Shown piece by piece: positions 37,105-45,259 of a stretch of DNA of 64,000 bases; position 1 is the stretch's first letter, and the number at the start of each line of letters is the position of its first letter. Where the stretch lies: assembly GCF_900580675.1 (NCBI RefSeq), contig NZ_UTBG01000154.1, positions 79,265-143,264 on the forward strand, in the 5' to 3' direction. Position numbers and translations under genes: made by a program. Origin of the DNA: Pseudomonas viridiflava (GTDB taxonomy: Bacteria > Pseudomonadota > Gammaproteobacteria > Pseudomonadales > Pseudomonadaceae). The notes beneath the pieces are model-generated. The model saw only the letters and a program-made list of their open reading frames with translations, ran no database searches and was not told the DNA's origin.

Positions 37105-37843
37105 GTTTTGTCCGGCGCATCTGTCGCCGACAAGGCCAGCGTCCATAGAGAGAAGCCTCTCGCTTCTTTCTGTCTGCACCACTCGCCAAGGGTGGTGCAT
37201 GACCAAGGGGCCGGGTTGCTCTGATCAATTGGGATCGGCGTGACCTACGGGCACAAGGAGTGCCTGCGCAAGGGCCGGGTCAGGCGAAAAGCTGCGACGC
37301 AAGTTCACAAGACCTCAAGCTTGTTGAACTTGCGGCGAGCTTATTCCGGTTATCCCCCGCCTCTCCTATCTGCAGTATTCCTCGCATAGTCGAGAATTCT
37401 CTTTCCGCTCATGACCAACCATTACATGGTGTTTCCGAGCGACCATCTATCGAGAAAGTTTTGTCCGCGCCATAGGACATTTCTGACGTTAGCCCCTGAG
37501 TTTGCAGTCTTTTTTGCCAACGTCCCGACCTCGGCCTGCAACCCTGCGCGAGCCTGAACTGGCCGGTTCACGGCATATTCACCGGACAATATGTCGCATT
37601 TGGACTGACCGTTCGGACAGTTATTATGCAAAATCCCCATGCCGATTCGGCATAGGGTAGGCGTTTACGGCATTAGACGTCGAACTCTTGCATGGGAATA
37701 GTTGCGCCTTTTTTCGCCTGCCAGTAAGCCATTTCGGCCATGCGGCGGTGACCTTCCATGGAGGCAGATGCACACACTTTTTCGCTTTCGAGCGTTCCAG
37801 CTGGCGCATTTGCCTCAAGTCCACTTGAAGTAAGGGTAATGAC
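37105..37843. other. Long intergenic region before gltP
   Basis: A 739-bp stretch without a convincing gene. It contains a perfect 8-bp stem-loop (TGCACCAC/GTGGTGCA, 37175-37199) that may end the Ivy transcript, two similar GTTTTGTCCGgCGC motifs (about 37107 and 37437), a good sigma70-type promoter at 37600-37627, and a hairpin at 37635-37657. From that promoter gltP would have a leader of about 210 nt. An unrecognised sRNA in the left half is possible. Confidence 0.55.
37600..37627 (+). promoter_or_regulatory. Candidate sigma70 promoter of gltP
   Basis: TTGGAC (37600-37605) and TATTAT (37622-37627) are 16 bp apart. The predicted start near 37634 is followed directly by a strong hairpin (ATGCCGATTCGGCAT, flanked by CCC/GGG). 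Confidence 0.55.
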
Positions 37844-39175
37844 ATGAAGAAGGCAAAGCTAAGCCTCGCCTGGCAGATCCTCATCGGTTTGGTGTTGGGG
37901 ATCGCAATCGGTGCAGTGCTCAACCATTTCAGTGCTGAAAAGGCCTGGTGGATCAGCAATGTGTTGCAGCCAGCGGGCGATATCTTTATCCGCCTGATCA
38001 AGATGATCGTGATCCCGATTGTAATTTCCTCGCTGATCGTCGGCATTGCCGGGGTCGGCGACGCGAAAAAACTCGGGCGCATCGGCGTCAAAACCATCCT
38101 TTACTTCGAAATCGTCACCACCATCGCCATTGTGGTGGGCCTGCTGCTGGCCAACCTGTTCCACCCCGGCGCCGGTATCGACATGAGCACCCTGGGTACG
38201 GTCGACATCTCCAAGTACACCGCCACGGCTGCTGAAGTGCAGCATGAGCACGCGTTCATCGAGACCATCCTCAACCTGATCCCGTCGAACATCTTCGCTG
38301 CCGTCGCCCGTGGCGAAATGCTGCCGATCATCTTCTTCTCCGTGCTGTTCGGCCTGGGCTTGTCGAGCCTCAAGCCTGAGCTGCGCGAGCCGCTGGTGAC
38401 CATGTTCCAGGGCGTGTCCGAGAGCATGTTCAAAGTCACCCACATGATCATGAAGTACGCCCCGATCGGTGTATTCGCGCTGATCGCGGTGACGGTCGCC
38501 AACTTCGGCTTCGCCTCCCTGCTGCCACTGGCCAAGCTGGTGATCCTGGTTTACGTCGCCATCCTGTTCTTCGCCTTTGTGGTCCTCGGTCTGATCGCCC
38601 GCCTGTTCGGCTTCTCGGTGATCAAGTTGATGCGCATCTTCAAGGATGAGCTGGTGCTGGCCTACTCCACCGCCAGTTCAGAAACCGTGCTGCCGCGTGT
38701 GATCGAGAAGATGGAAGCCTACGGTGCGCCGAAAGCCATCTGCAGCTTTGTGGTGCCGACCGGTTACTCGTTCAACCTTGACGGTTCGACCCTGTACCAG
38801 AGCATCGCCGCGATCTTTATCGCGCAGCTGTATGGCATCGACCTGTCGATCGGCCAGCAATTGATGCTGGTACTGACCCTGATGGTCACCTCCAAAGGCA
38901 TCGCCGGCGTGCCGGGCGTGTCTTTCGTGGTGCTGCTGGCGACCCTGGGCAGCGTGGGCATTCCGCTGGAAGGCCTGGCGTTTATTGCCGGTGTCGACCG
39001 CATCATGGACATGGCGCGTACCGCACTGAACGTGATCGGCAACGCCCTGGCCGTGCTGGTCATCTCCCGTTGGGAAGGCATGTACGACGACGCCAAGGGC
39101 GAGCGCTACTGGAACTCCCTGCCACACTGGCGCAGCAAGCAGGTGCTGCCGGTGGGTGAAACAAGTCGCGGCTGA
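37844..39175 (+). CDS. gltP: Dicarboxylate/glutamate:cation symporter GltP
   Basis: A 443-residue DAACS (SLC1-type) transporter for glutamate/aspartate or C4-dicarboxylates. Eight helices and two re-entrant loops are expected. Visible signatures are the Ser-rich YSTASSETVLPRV of hairpin 1, the PTGYSFNLDGSTLYQ motif and the substrate-site GVDRIMDMARTALNVIGNALA. AGTAAGGG lies before the ATG. It occupies the PA5479 position and has its own promoter and a strong terminator. Confidence 0.93.
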   Translation: MKKAKLSLAWQILIGLVLGIAIGAVLNHFSAEKAWWISNVLQPAGDIFIRLIKMIVIPIVISSLIVGIAGVGDAKKLGRIGVKTILYFEIVTTIAIVVGLLLANLFHPGAGIDMSTLGTVDISKYTATAAEVQHEHAFIETILNLIPSNIFAAVARGEMLPIIFFSVLFGLGLSSLKPELREPLVTMFQGVSESMFKVTHMIMKYAPIGVFALIAVTVANFGFASLLPLAKLVILVYVAILFFAFVVLGLIARLFGFSVIKLMRIFKDELVLAYSTASSETVLPRVIEKMEAYGAPKAICSFVVPTGYSFNLDGSTLYQSIAAIFIAQLYGIDLSIGQQLMLVLTLMVTSKGIAGVPGVSFVVLLATLGSVGIPLEGLAFIAGVDRIMDMARTALNVIGNALAVLVISRWEGMYDDAKGERYWNSLPHWRSKQVLPVGETSRG

Positions 39176-39193
39176 TCACATACGTCGTCCTAC

Positions 39194-39220
39194 ACAAACC
39201 CCGGAAAATCCGGGGTTTGT
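39194..39220. terminator. Intrinsic terminator after gltP
   Basis: A perfect 11-bp stem (ACAAACCCCGG / CCGGGGTTTGT) with a 5-nt AAAAT loop lies 18 bp after the gltP stop. Confidence 0.88.
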
Positions 39221-39272
39221 CGTTTCTGCCAGCCCCGCTATCATTCGCCCCATCTTTCGGGGGATTTAACTG

Positions 39273-40502
39273 ATGCTCAATGGCCTGTGGCTTGGCTTCT
39301 TTGTCGTAGCAATGGTGTCAGCACTGGCGCAATGGCTGGTGGGCGGTAACGCCGGGATTTTTGCGGCGATGGTGGAAAGCATTTTCGCCATGGCCAAATT
39401 GTCGGTGGAAGTCATGGTGCTGCTGTTCGGCACCCTGACGCTCTGGCTGGGGTTTCTACGCATCGCCGAAAAGGCCGGGATCGTCGATTGGCTGGCCAAG
39501 GCGCTCGGCCCCCTGTTTCGGCGGCTGATGCCGGAGGTGCCGGCGGGCCACCCCGCCATCGGCTTGATCACGCTCAACTTCGCCGCCAATGGCCTGGGCC
39601 TGGACAACGCTGCAACGCCCATCGGCCTCAAAGCCATGAAGGCGCTGCAGGAACTCAACCCCATCCCCAATACCGCGAGCAACGCACAGATCCTGTTCCT
39701 GGTGCTTAACGCGTCGTCGCTCACGTTGTTGCCGGTGACCATCTTCATGTACCGCGCCCAGCAAGGCGCGCCCGACCCGACGCTGGTGTTCCTGCCGATC
39801 CTGCTGGCGACCAGTGCGTCGACGCTGGTGGGCCTGCTGTCAGTGGCGGTGATGCAGCGCCTGCGGCTGTGGGACCCGGTGGTGCTGGCCTATCTGGTTC
39901 CCGGCGCGCTGGTGCTGGGTGGCTTTATGGCATTGCTGGCGACCTTGTCTGCCACGGCGCTGGCCGGGCTGTCGTCGATCCTGGGTAACCTCACGCTGTT
40001 CGGCCTGATCATGTTGTTCCTGGTGATCGGCGCATTGCGCAAGGTCAAGGTGTACGAGGCATTTGTCGAAGGCGCCAAAGAAGGCTTTGATGTCGCCAAG
40101 AACCTGCTGCCGTACCTGGTGGCCATGCTATGCGCGGTGGGCGTGTTGCGCGCCTCCGGGGCGTTGGACATGGCCCTCGAAGGCATTCGCCATGTGGTGG
40201 CCTGGACCGGTATGGACACGCGTTTTGTGGATGCCTTGCCGACCGCGATGGTCAAGCCGTTCTCCGGCAGCGCCGCGCGGGCGATGCTGATCGAGACCAT
40301 GCAGACCCAGGGCGTGGACAGCTTCCCGGCGCTGGTGGCGGCGACGATTCAGGGCAGTACCGAAACCACCTTCTATGTGCTGGCGGTGTACTTCGGCTCG
40401 GTGGGCATCCAGCGGGCGCGGCATGCGGTGGGGTGTGCATTGCTGGCGGAGTTTGCCGGCGTGGTGGCTGCGATTGCGGTGTGCTACTGGTTCTTTGGTT
40501 AA
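39273..40502 (+). CDS. Nucleoside-recognition (SpmA/SpmB-like) membrane protein
   Basis: A 409-residue inner-membrane protein made of two related Gate domains. The first has FGTLTLWLGFLRIAEKAG and LNFAANGLGLDNAATPIG (SpmA-like). The second has LLPYLVAMLCAVGVLRASGAL and FSGSAARAMLIE, and ends with AATIQGSTETTFYVLAVYFGS (SpmB-like). In spore formers these are separate proteins; here they are fused. The substrate is unknown. Start ATG 39273 follows CGGGGGA. Confidence 0.85.
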   Translation: MLNGLWLGFFVVAMVSALAQWLVGGNAGIFAAMVESIFAMAKLSVEVMVLLFGTLTLWLGFLRIAEKAGIVDWLAKALGPLFRRLMPEVPAGHPAIGLITLNFAANGLGLDNAATPIGLKAMKALQELNPIPNTASNAQILFLVLNASSLTLLPVTIFMYRAQQGAPDPTLVFLPILLATSASTLVGLLSVAVMQRLRLWDPVVLAYLVPGALVLGGFMALLATLSATALAGLSSILGNLTLFGLIMLFLVIGALRKVKVYEAFVEGAKEGFDVAKNLLPYLVAMLCAVGVLRASGALDMALEGIRHVVAWTGMDTRFVDALPTAMVKPFSGSAARAMLIETMQTQGVDSFPALVAATIQGSTETTFYVLAVYFGSVGIQRARHAVGCALLAEFAGVVAAIAVCYWFFG

Positions 40503-40513
40503 GGCTGACACCG

Positions 40514-40598
40514 CTATCGCAGGCAAGCCAGCTCCCACATTCGAACGCATTTCGTCAGGATAAACGCGCTCAAATGTGGGAGCGGGCTTGCCCGCGAA
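40514..40598. repeat. Inverted REP pair
   Basis: A degraded REP arm (40514-40541, GCAAGCCAGCTCCCACAT) faces a full one (40570-40598, ATGTGGGAGCGGGCTTGC). It lies between the converging SpmAB-like gene and the MCE operon and probably terminates both. Confidence 0.82.
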
Positions 40599-40605
40599 GG
40601 GGCCG

Positions 40606-41217
40606 TCAGCGTTTCGCTGCGGTGCTGCCTTGCGCAACTACCCAATCCACCACCTGCTTATTTAACTCATCCCCCGCTTGCCCAAACCCGGCGACTACCG
40701 CCGGCACCTTGGTGTCGCTCACGGGTTGGCGAATCTCAAAGCGTCGGCTGGCAACAATCCGCTGATCACTGCCACGTACCAGTCGGGCGTCGAGGCGAAT
40801 CACCACCTCTACCGCGCTGCCGCGGTACTCACTCTGAAACGCCTGCAACTGCCCACCCAGTTCATAGTCGGACTGCAGGTTGGTTTCATCGGTACTCAGC
40901 AGCGTCACCCGGCCATCGCGTTGGAAGCCGTCCATGAACCGATTGCGCAACAACACCGGCGCCGGATCACTCCAGCGCGAGTTGGCGTAACTGCTGATCA
41001 GGTCACCATTGGGCACCACGGCAATGCGCGGGCTGTCGAGAAACTCACTGGTCTGCGGCTTGTTCACGCGCAGCGACCACGTCACCGGCGCAGCCTGGCT
41101 GGTCGTCTGGGCTGAAGCCAGGCGATACACATCCGAAGGGTCGGCTTTGGGCAGGATCGAGCAGGCGCTGACGAGTGCCAGCGCCACAGGGGCGATCAGT
41201 CGATAAGCACGCTTCAT
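40606..41217 (-). CDS. ABC-type transport auxiliary lipoprotein (PqiC/DUF330-like)
   Basis: A 203-residue lipoprotein with lipobox VSAC (C19) and an ABC_trans_aux domain (VYRLASAQ, then LDSPRIAVVPNGDLISSYANSRWSD). PqiC/MlaB-neighbour proteins of this kind sit in the outer membrane and receive the MCE tunnel of lipid transporters. Its ATG overlaps the stop of the MCE gene (ATGA). It is the last gene of a four-gene operon. Confidence 0.88.
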   Translation of the reverse strand: MKRAYRLIAPVALALVSACSILPKADPSDVYRLASAQTTSQAAPVTWSLRVNKPQTSEFLDSPRIAVVPNGDLISSYANSRWSDPAPVLLRNRFMDGFQRDGRVTLLSTDETNLQSDYELGGQLQAFQSEYRGSAVEVVIRLDARLVRGSDQRIVASRRFEIRQPVSDTKVPAVVAGFGQAGDELNKQVVDWVVAQGSTAAKR

Positions 41218-42152
41218 GGCGTGAACTCCTTGTTCTTGTCGCTGCCCAGCAAGTAACCGCTGGGGTTGGCTTCCAGGCGACGGGAAATGGCGCGCAGCGA
41301 GCCGAGGGTTTCGCGCAGTTCGCGCACGGCTGGCGCCAGTTCGTTGAGGCCCTGCAGGCCGCTGTTCACCGAGTCCTTGTTATTGGTCAGCAAGGTATTG
41401 ATGGTCGCGGTGCTTCGCTCGAGGGATTTCATCGCCTGCTCGGCGCTGCCGAAGGCCTGTTTGCCCTGGTCGCTGAGCAAGCCGTTGGCGTTGCGCATCA
41501 GCGTGGTGGTTTGCTCGAGGGCGGCGCTGGCCTGCTTGCTCACCTGCATCAGTTGCTGCATCACCACCTTGATATCGCCGCGCTGGTCGGCGATGGAGCC
41601 GGTGGTCTGCTGCAGGTTGTCCAGGGTTTTGCTCAGGCGCTCGACGTTTTCCGAAGAGAACATGTGGTTGGCGTTGTGCAGCAGCAGGTTGATGCTGGTC
41701 ATCAGGTCATTGCTGTTATTCAGCAGGCGTGCGATTGGTGATGGCGAGGCGATGATTTCCGGCAGGTTGCCGTCCTTGCCCTTGAGCTCCGGGCTTTGCG
41801 GTGTGCCGCCGCTGAGCTGGATGATTGAAGTGCCGGTGATGCCGGTCAGTGCCAGCTTGGCCTGGGTGTCTTCCTTGATCGGCGTCTGGCCGGCCAGGCG
41901 GATGCGCGCGAGTACGCGGCGCGGGTCGTTGGGATCCAGGCGCAGGCTGATCACGTCGCCCACTTTGATTCCGCTGTATTGCACCGAACTGCCTTGGGAC
42001 AGACCACTGACCGCTTCGTTGAAAATCACTTCGTAATCCTGGAAGGCGCTGTCGACGCTCGATTTGGCCAGCCACAGGCCAAACAGCATCGCGCCGACCA
42101 CTACGATCACGCTGAACAGACCGATCATCACATGATGGGCTCGGGTTTCCAT
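41214..42152 (-). CDS. MCE (MlaD-like) substrate-binding protein
   Basis: A 312-residue inner-membrane-anchored MCE protein. One N-terminal helix (about 9-28) precedes one MCE domain (YEVIFNEAVSGLSQGSSVQY, SIIQLSGGTPQSPEL), and a long helical tail (about 160-300) with Asn/Gln-rich coiled-coil-like repeats follows. A single MCE domain plus a long C-terminal needle is typical of systems that span the periplasm. It starts 1 bp after the ATPase stop. Confidence 0.9.
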   Translation of the reverse strand: METRAHHVMIGLFSVIVVVGAMLFGLWLAKSSVDSAFQDYEVIFNEAVSGLSQGSSVQYSGIKVGDVISLRLDPNDPRRVLARIRLAGQTPIKEDTQAKLALTGITGTSIIQLSGGTPQSPELKGKDGNLPEIIASPSPIARLLNNSNDLMTSINLLLHNANHMFSSENVERLSKTLDNLQQTTGSIADQRGDIKVVMQQLMQVSKQASAALEQTTTLMRNANGLLSDQGKQAFGSAEQAMKSLERSTATINTLLTNNKDSVNSGLQGLNELAPAVRELRETLGSLRAISRRLEANPSGYLLGSDKNKEFTP

Positions 42153-42153
42153 G

Positions 42154-42957
42154 TCATACCTCGTTGAGCGGTTGAGCGGCATCCAATGCCGCGCGGCCCC
42201 GGGGGCCGTGGAAGTATTCGTGAATCCAGGCGTCATCGGTTTCCGAGACGACATCGATGGCACCGGCCACCAGCACTTTCTTCTGCGCCAGCACCGCCAC
42301 GCGGTCAGTGATGGTGTACAGCGTGTCGAGGTCATGGGTGACCAAAAACACGCTCAGGCCCAGCGCATCGCGCAAGGTCAGGATCAGTTGGTCGAATTGC
42401 GCTGCGCCAATCGGGTCAAGACCGGCGGTGGGTTCGTCGAGAAACAGGATGTCCGGGTCCAAAGCCAGCGCACGGGCCAGGGCGGCGCGCTTGATCATGC
42501 CGCCGGACAGCGACGCCGGGTACTTGTCGGCCGCCGACAGCGGCAACCCGGCCAGCGCCAGCTTGACCGCCGCCAAGTGCTCGGCATCGCGGCGGCTGAG
42601 GCCGGCGTGTTCGATCAGCGGCAGCGCGACGTTCTCGGTCACCGTCAGCGAGGAAAACAGCGCGCCCTTCTGGAAGAGCACGCCGAAGCGCCGTTCCACC
42701 AGTGAGCGCTCATGTTCCGACAGATTCGGCAGGTTTTTTCCAAAGACACGCACCTCGCCTGCGCTTGGTCGGCGCAGGCCGACGATGCTGCGTAACAGCA
42801 CCGACTTGCCGCTGCCGGAGCCGCCGACTACCGCGAGGATCTCACCCTTGTATAAATCCAGGTCGAGGTTTTCGTGCACGCTTTGTGTGCCAAAGCGATT
42901 GCACAGGCCACGCACCTCGATCACCGCCTCGGCGGGCGCACGCTGTAGGCGACTCAC
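42154..42957 (-). CDS. MlaF-like ABC transporter ATP-binding protein
   Basis: A 267-residue ATPase of the MCE lipid transporter. Walker A is GGSGSGKS, the signature is LSGGMIKRAALARALAL and Walker B is ILFLDEPTAGLDP. The GTG at 42957 overlaps the permease stop as GTGA, and the family sequence VIEVRGLCNRFG begins 12 residues later; longer upstream starts would run inside the permease gene. It powers movement of phospholipids or similar lipids through the permease and MCE protein. Confidence 0.9.
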   Translation of the reverse strand: MSRLQRAPAEAVIEVRGLCNRFGTQSVHENLDLDLYKGEILAVVGGSGSGKSVLLRSIVGLRRPSAGEVRVFGKNLPNLSEHERSLVERRFGVLFQKGALFSSLTVTENVALPLIEHAGLSRRDAEHLAAVKLALAGLPLSAADKYPASLSGGMIKRAALARALALDPDILFLDEPTAGLDPIGAAQFDQLILTLRDALGLSVFLVTHDLDTLYTITDRVAVLAQKKVLVAGAIDVVSETDDAWIHEYFHGPRGRAALDAAQPLNEV

Positions 42958-44129
42958 CAGCCCATCTCCATGAAAAACAGCGCAGCGACCGCGTCCAGCA
43001 CGATCACCACAAAGATCGATTGCACCACGCTCGAGGTGGTGTGCGCGCCGACCGATTCGGCGCTGCCGCTGACCTTGAAGCCTTCCAGGCAACCAATCGC
43101 GGCGATCAGGAAGGCGAAAATCGGTGCTTTCACCATGCCCACCAGAAAATGCTGCACGCCAATGTCCGATTGCAGCAGCGAGAGAAACATCGCCGGCGAA
43201 ATATCCAGGGCCACGGCGCACACCACGCCGCCCCCGATAATCCCCGAGAGCATCGCGAGGAACGTCAGCATCGGCAAGGCTACCAGCAGCGCCATCACGC
43301 GTGGCAATACCAGCAACTCCATCGGGTCCAGGCCCAGCGTGCGGATGGCGTCAATTTCTTCGTTGGCCTTCATCGAACCGATTTGTGCGGTAAAGGCACT
43401 GGCGGTGCGGCCGGCGATCAGGATCGCGGTAAGTAGCACGCCGAATTCACGTAGGAAAGAGAACGCCACCAAGTCCACGGTAAAAATGGTCGCGCCAAAG
43501 CTTTTCAGCACCGTGGCGCCGAGGAAGGCCACCACGGCGCCCACCAGAAAGGTCAGCAAGGCAACGATGGGCGCCGCGTCGAGCCCCACCTGTTCCAGAT
43601 GCGCGACCATTGGCGTCAGGCGCCAGCGTTTGGGCCGGAAAATGCCACGGGCGAAGGTTTCGAGGATCAGGCCGATAAAGCCCAGCAGTTTTTTGCTGTC
43701 CTGCCAGACCGTGTCCACCGCGCGGCCAATGCGCGCGAGCAACTGGATGCCGGTGGCTTCTTCGGGGGCTTTATCGGGTACGCAAAAATCGTTGAGGGAG
43801 CGGTAGACGGTCTTGAGCAGCGCGCGGTCGGCGCCGGACAGGCTGCAATCGGTTTGCTCGGCGGATTGCTCGATACGCTCAGGGCCCAGCAGTTCGACCA
43901 GCAGCGAGGCGCCGGCAGTGTCCAGCGCGCCGAGGCCGTTGAGGTCGATGCGGGCACCGGCGTCGTACTGGCCGTCGAGCTTGTCCGACAGCTTTTTCAG
44001 ACCCGCGTAGTGGGCAAGCGTCCAGTCCCCCGTAATCCTGAGCAACGGAGGAACGGTAGACGTATCGAGATGGGCTGCGCCGGCTGTGGTACTACTGGTC
44101 ATAAGCTCCGAGCTTGTCTGGCTATCCAC
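42954..44129 (-). CDS. MlaE-family permease with N-terminal STAS domain
   Basis: A 391-residue permease. The N-terminal 110 residues form a STAS-like domain (LRITGDWTLAHYAGLKKLSDKL, LNGLGALDTAGASLLVELL), and the rest is an MlaE permease with about five helices (GRTASAFTAQIGSMKANEEIDA is the family loop). In the enterobacterial Mla system the STAS protein MlaB is separate; here it is fused. The start may be GTG 44129 (AGGA upstream) or ATG 44102. It heads the operon. Confidence 0.88.
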   Translation of the reverse strand: MDSQTSSELMTSSTTAGAAHLDTSTVPPLLRITGDWTLAHYAGLKKLSDKLDGQYDAGARIDLNGLGALDTAGASLLVELLGPERIEQSAEQTDCSLSGADRALLKTVYRSLNDFCVPDKAPEEATGIQLLARIGRAVDTVWQDSKKLLGFIGLILETFARGIFRPKRWRLTPMVAHLEQVGLDAAPIVALLTFLVGAVVAFLGATVLKSFGATIFTVDLVAFSFLREFGVLLTAILIAGRTASAFTAQIGSMKANEEIDAIRTLGLDPMELLVLPRVMALLVALPMLTFLAMLSGIIGGGVVCAVALDISPAMFLSLLQSDIGVQHFLVGMVKAPIFAFLIAAIGCLEGFKVSGSAESVGAHTTSSVVQSIFVVIVLDAVAALFFMEMGW

Positions 44130-44156
44130 AATTCCTACGTAATAGCACGATCCCGC

Positions 44157-45188
44157 CTACTTTGGGTTGTCCGTTTGTGCTGCATCCACCACTTTGAAGC
44201 GCAGTACGCCGATCACTTGCCCGTCTTCGGTCAGCACCCGCACTTGCCAGCGGCCTGCCGCGTCCGGCGGAAAGTTCTGCTTGTGGGTCCAGGCGCGATA
44301 GCCTTCCTTGCGCCCGCCGTGGATGTCCAGGGCAATGCGGTCGACCTCTTTGCCGTTGAATTTCCACACATGGTAGATCCGCTCGTCCAGCCCACGCGGG
44401 GCGTTGATCGCGGTGTAGGCGTACAGCCCGCCGCTGCGCAGTTGGGCGGAGGTGACTTCCTGGAGGTCATCACCCGGCGTGCGGTCTTGCAGCTGGGTGC
44501 TGATCGCCACTTCGGTCATCCACAGCGTGGCCGGCGGCACCCAACTGCGCAGGAACCAACCGGCGCACCCGATGGCGGCGGTGACCCCCAGCAGCATCGC
44601 CCAGCCTTTGAGGCTGCGCAGCGGCAAGCTCACCGCCAGGCTCGGAATCGACAACGCCATGGCCACGCCGAGGGCGAGTTTGTAACTTTCGGCGGTGGTC
44701 AGGTGCAGAATGATCGGCAGCGCAGTGAGCAATGCGGCGAATAAAGTCAGGGTGTGCAGCGCGAGGAACAGCGAGCGTTTGGGCGCCAGCCACTTGTAGT
44801 ACAGCGGGTCGATGATCGACACCAGCGCGGCGGCGCCGAGCAGGCCGGTAAACACCGATTGGCCGCTGTTCCAGGCGGTGGTGACGAAAAAGAATGGCAG
44901 CACAAAAAACAGACTTTCCTGGTGGATCATCTGGGTCGCATAGCGCAGTAACGGTTCGGGAATTTCGCGCTTGAAGACTTTGGTGAACAGCTGGGTAAAG
45001 CTGTTTTCGAGCATCAGCCACAGCCAGCTCACCAGCATGATCACAGCGATCCAGCTGGCCATACCCTGCTGGCGATCCACCAGGATGAAGCTGCACACAC
45101 CGGAGATAAAACCGCCGAGTGCAATGACGCCTGGGTAGCGCTTCATCAGTTCGAGGATGCGCTGGATAACGCGGGTCAGGTTTGGCAT
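44157..45188 (-). CDS. DUF5924 membrane protein with DUF2914-type C-terminal domain
   Basis: A 343-residue protein. Seven or so hydrophobic helices cover residues about 18-240, and a periplasmic domain of about 100 residues follows (YHVWKFNGKEVDRIALDI, then GGRKEGYRAWTHKQNFPPDAAGRWQVRVLTEDGQVIGVLRF given here in outline), which fits DUF2914. The function is unknown. It lies 27 bp upstream of the MCE operon on the same strand and may be cotranscribed with it, which would link it to lipid transport; this is inference. Confidence 0.78.
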   Translation of the reverse strand: MPNLTRVIQRILELMKRYPGVIALGGFISGVCSFILVDRQQGMASWIAVIMLVSWLWLMLENSFTQLFTKVFKREIPEPLLRYATQMIHQESLFFVLPFFFVTTAWNSGQSVFTGLLGAAALVSIIDPLYYKWLAPKRSLFLALHTLTLFAALLTALPIILHLTTAESYKLALGVAMALSIPSLAVSLPLRSLKGWAMLLGVTAAIGCAGWFLRSWVPPATLWMTEVAISTQLQDRTPGDDLQEVTSAQLRSGGLYAYTAINAPRGLDERIYHVWKFNGKEVDRIALDIHGGRKEGYRAWTHKQNFPPDAAGRWQVRVLTEDGQVIGVLRFKVVDAAQTDNPK

Positions 45189-45259
45189 TCGGCAGTTCGC
45201 AGTCTTTGTAGGAAAAATCCCGGACAGAATAGCGTCTTAGCCCAGGGTCCGGTGCCTCA

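Noticed and set aside
37327..37355. A second AlgU-type promoter (GAACTT near 37327)
   Set aside because: The -35-like word is present, but no matching -10 element lies 16-17 bp away.
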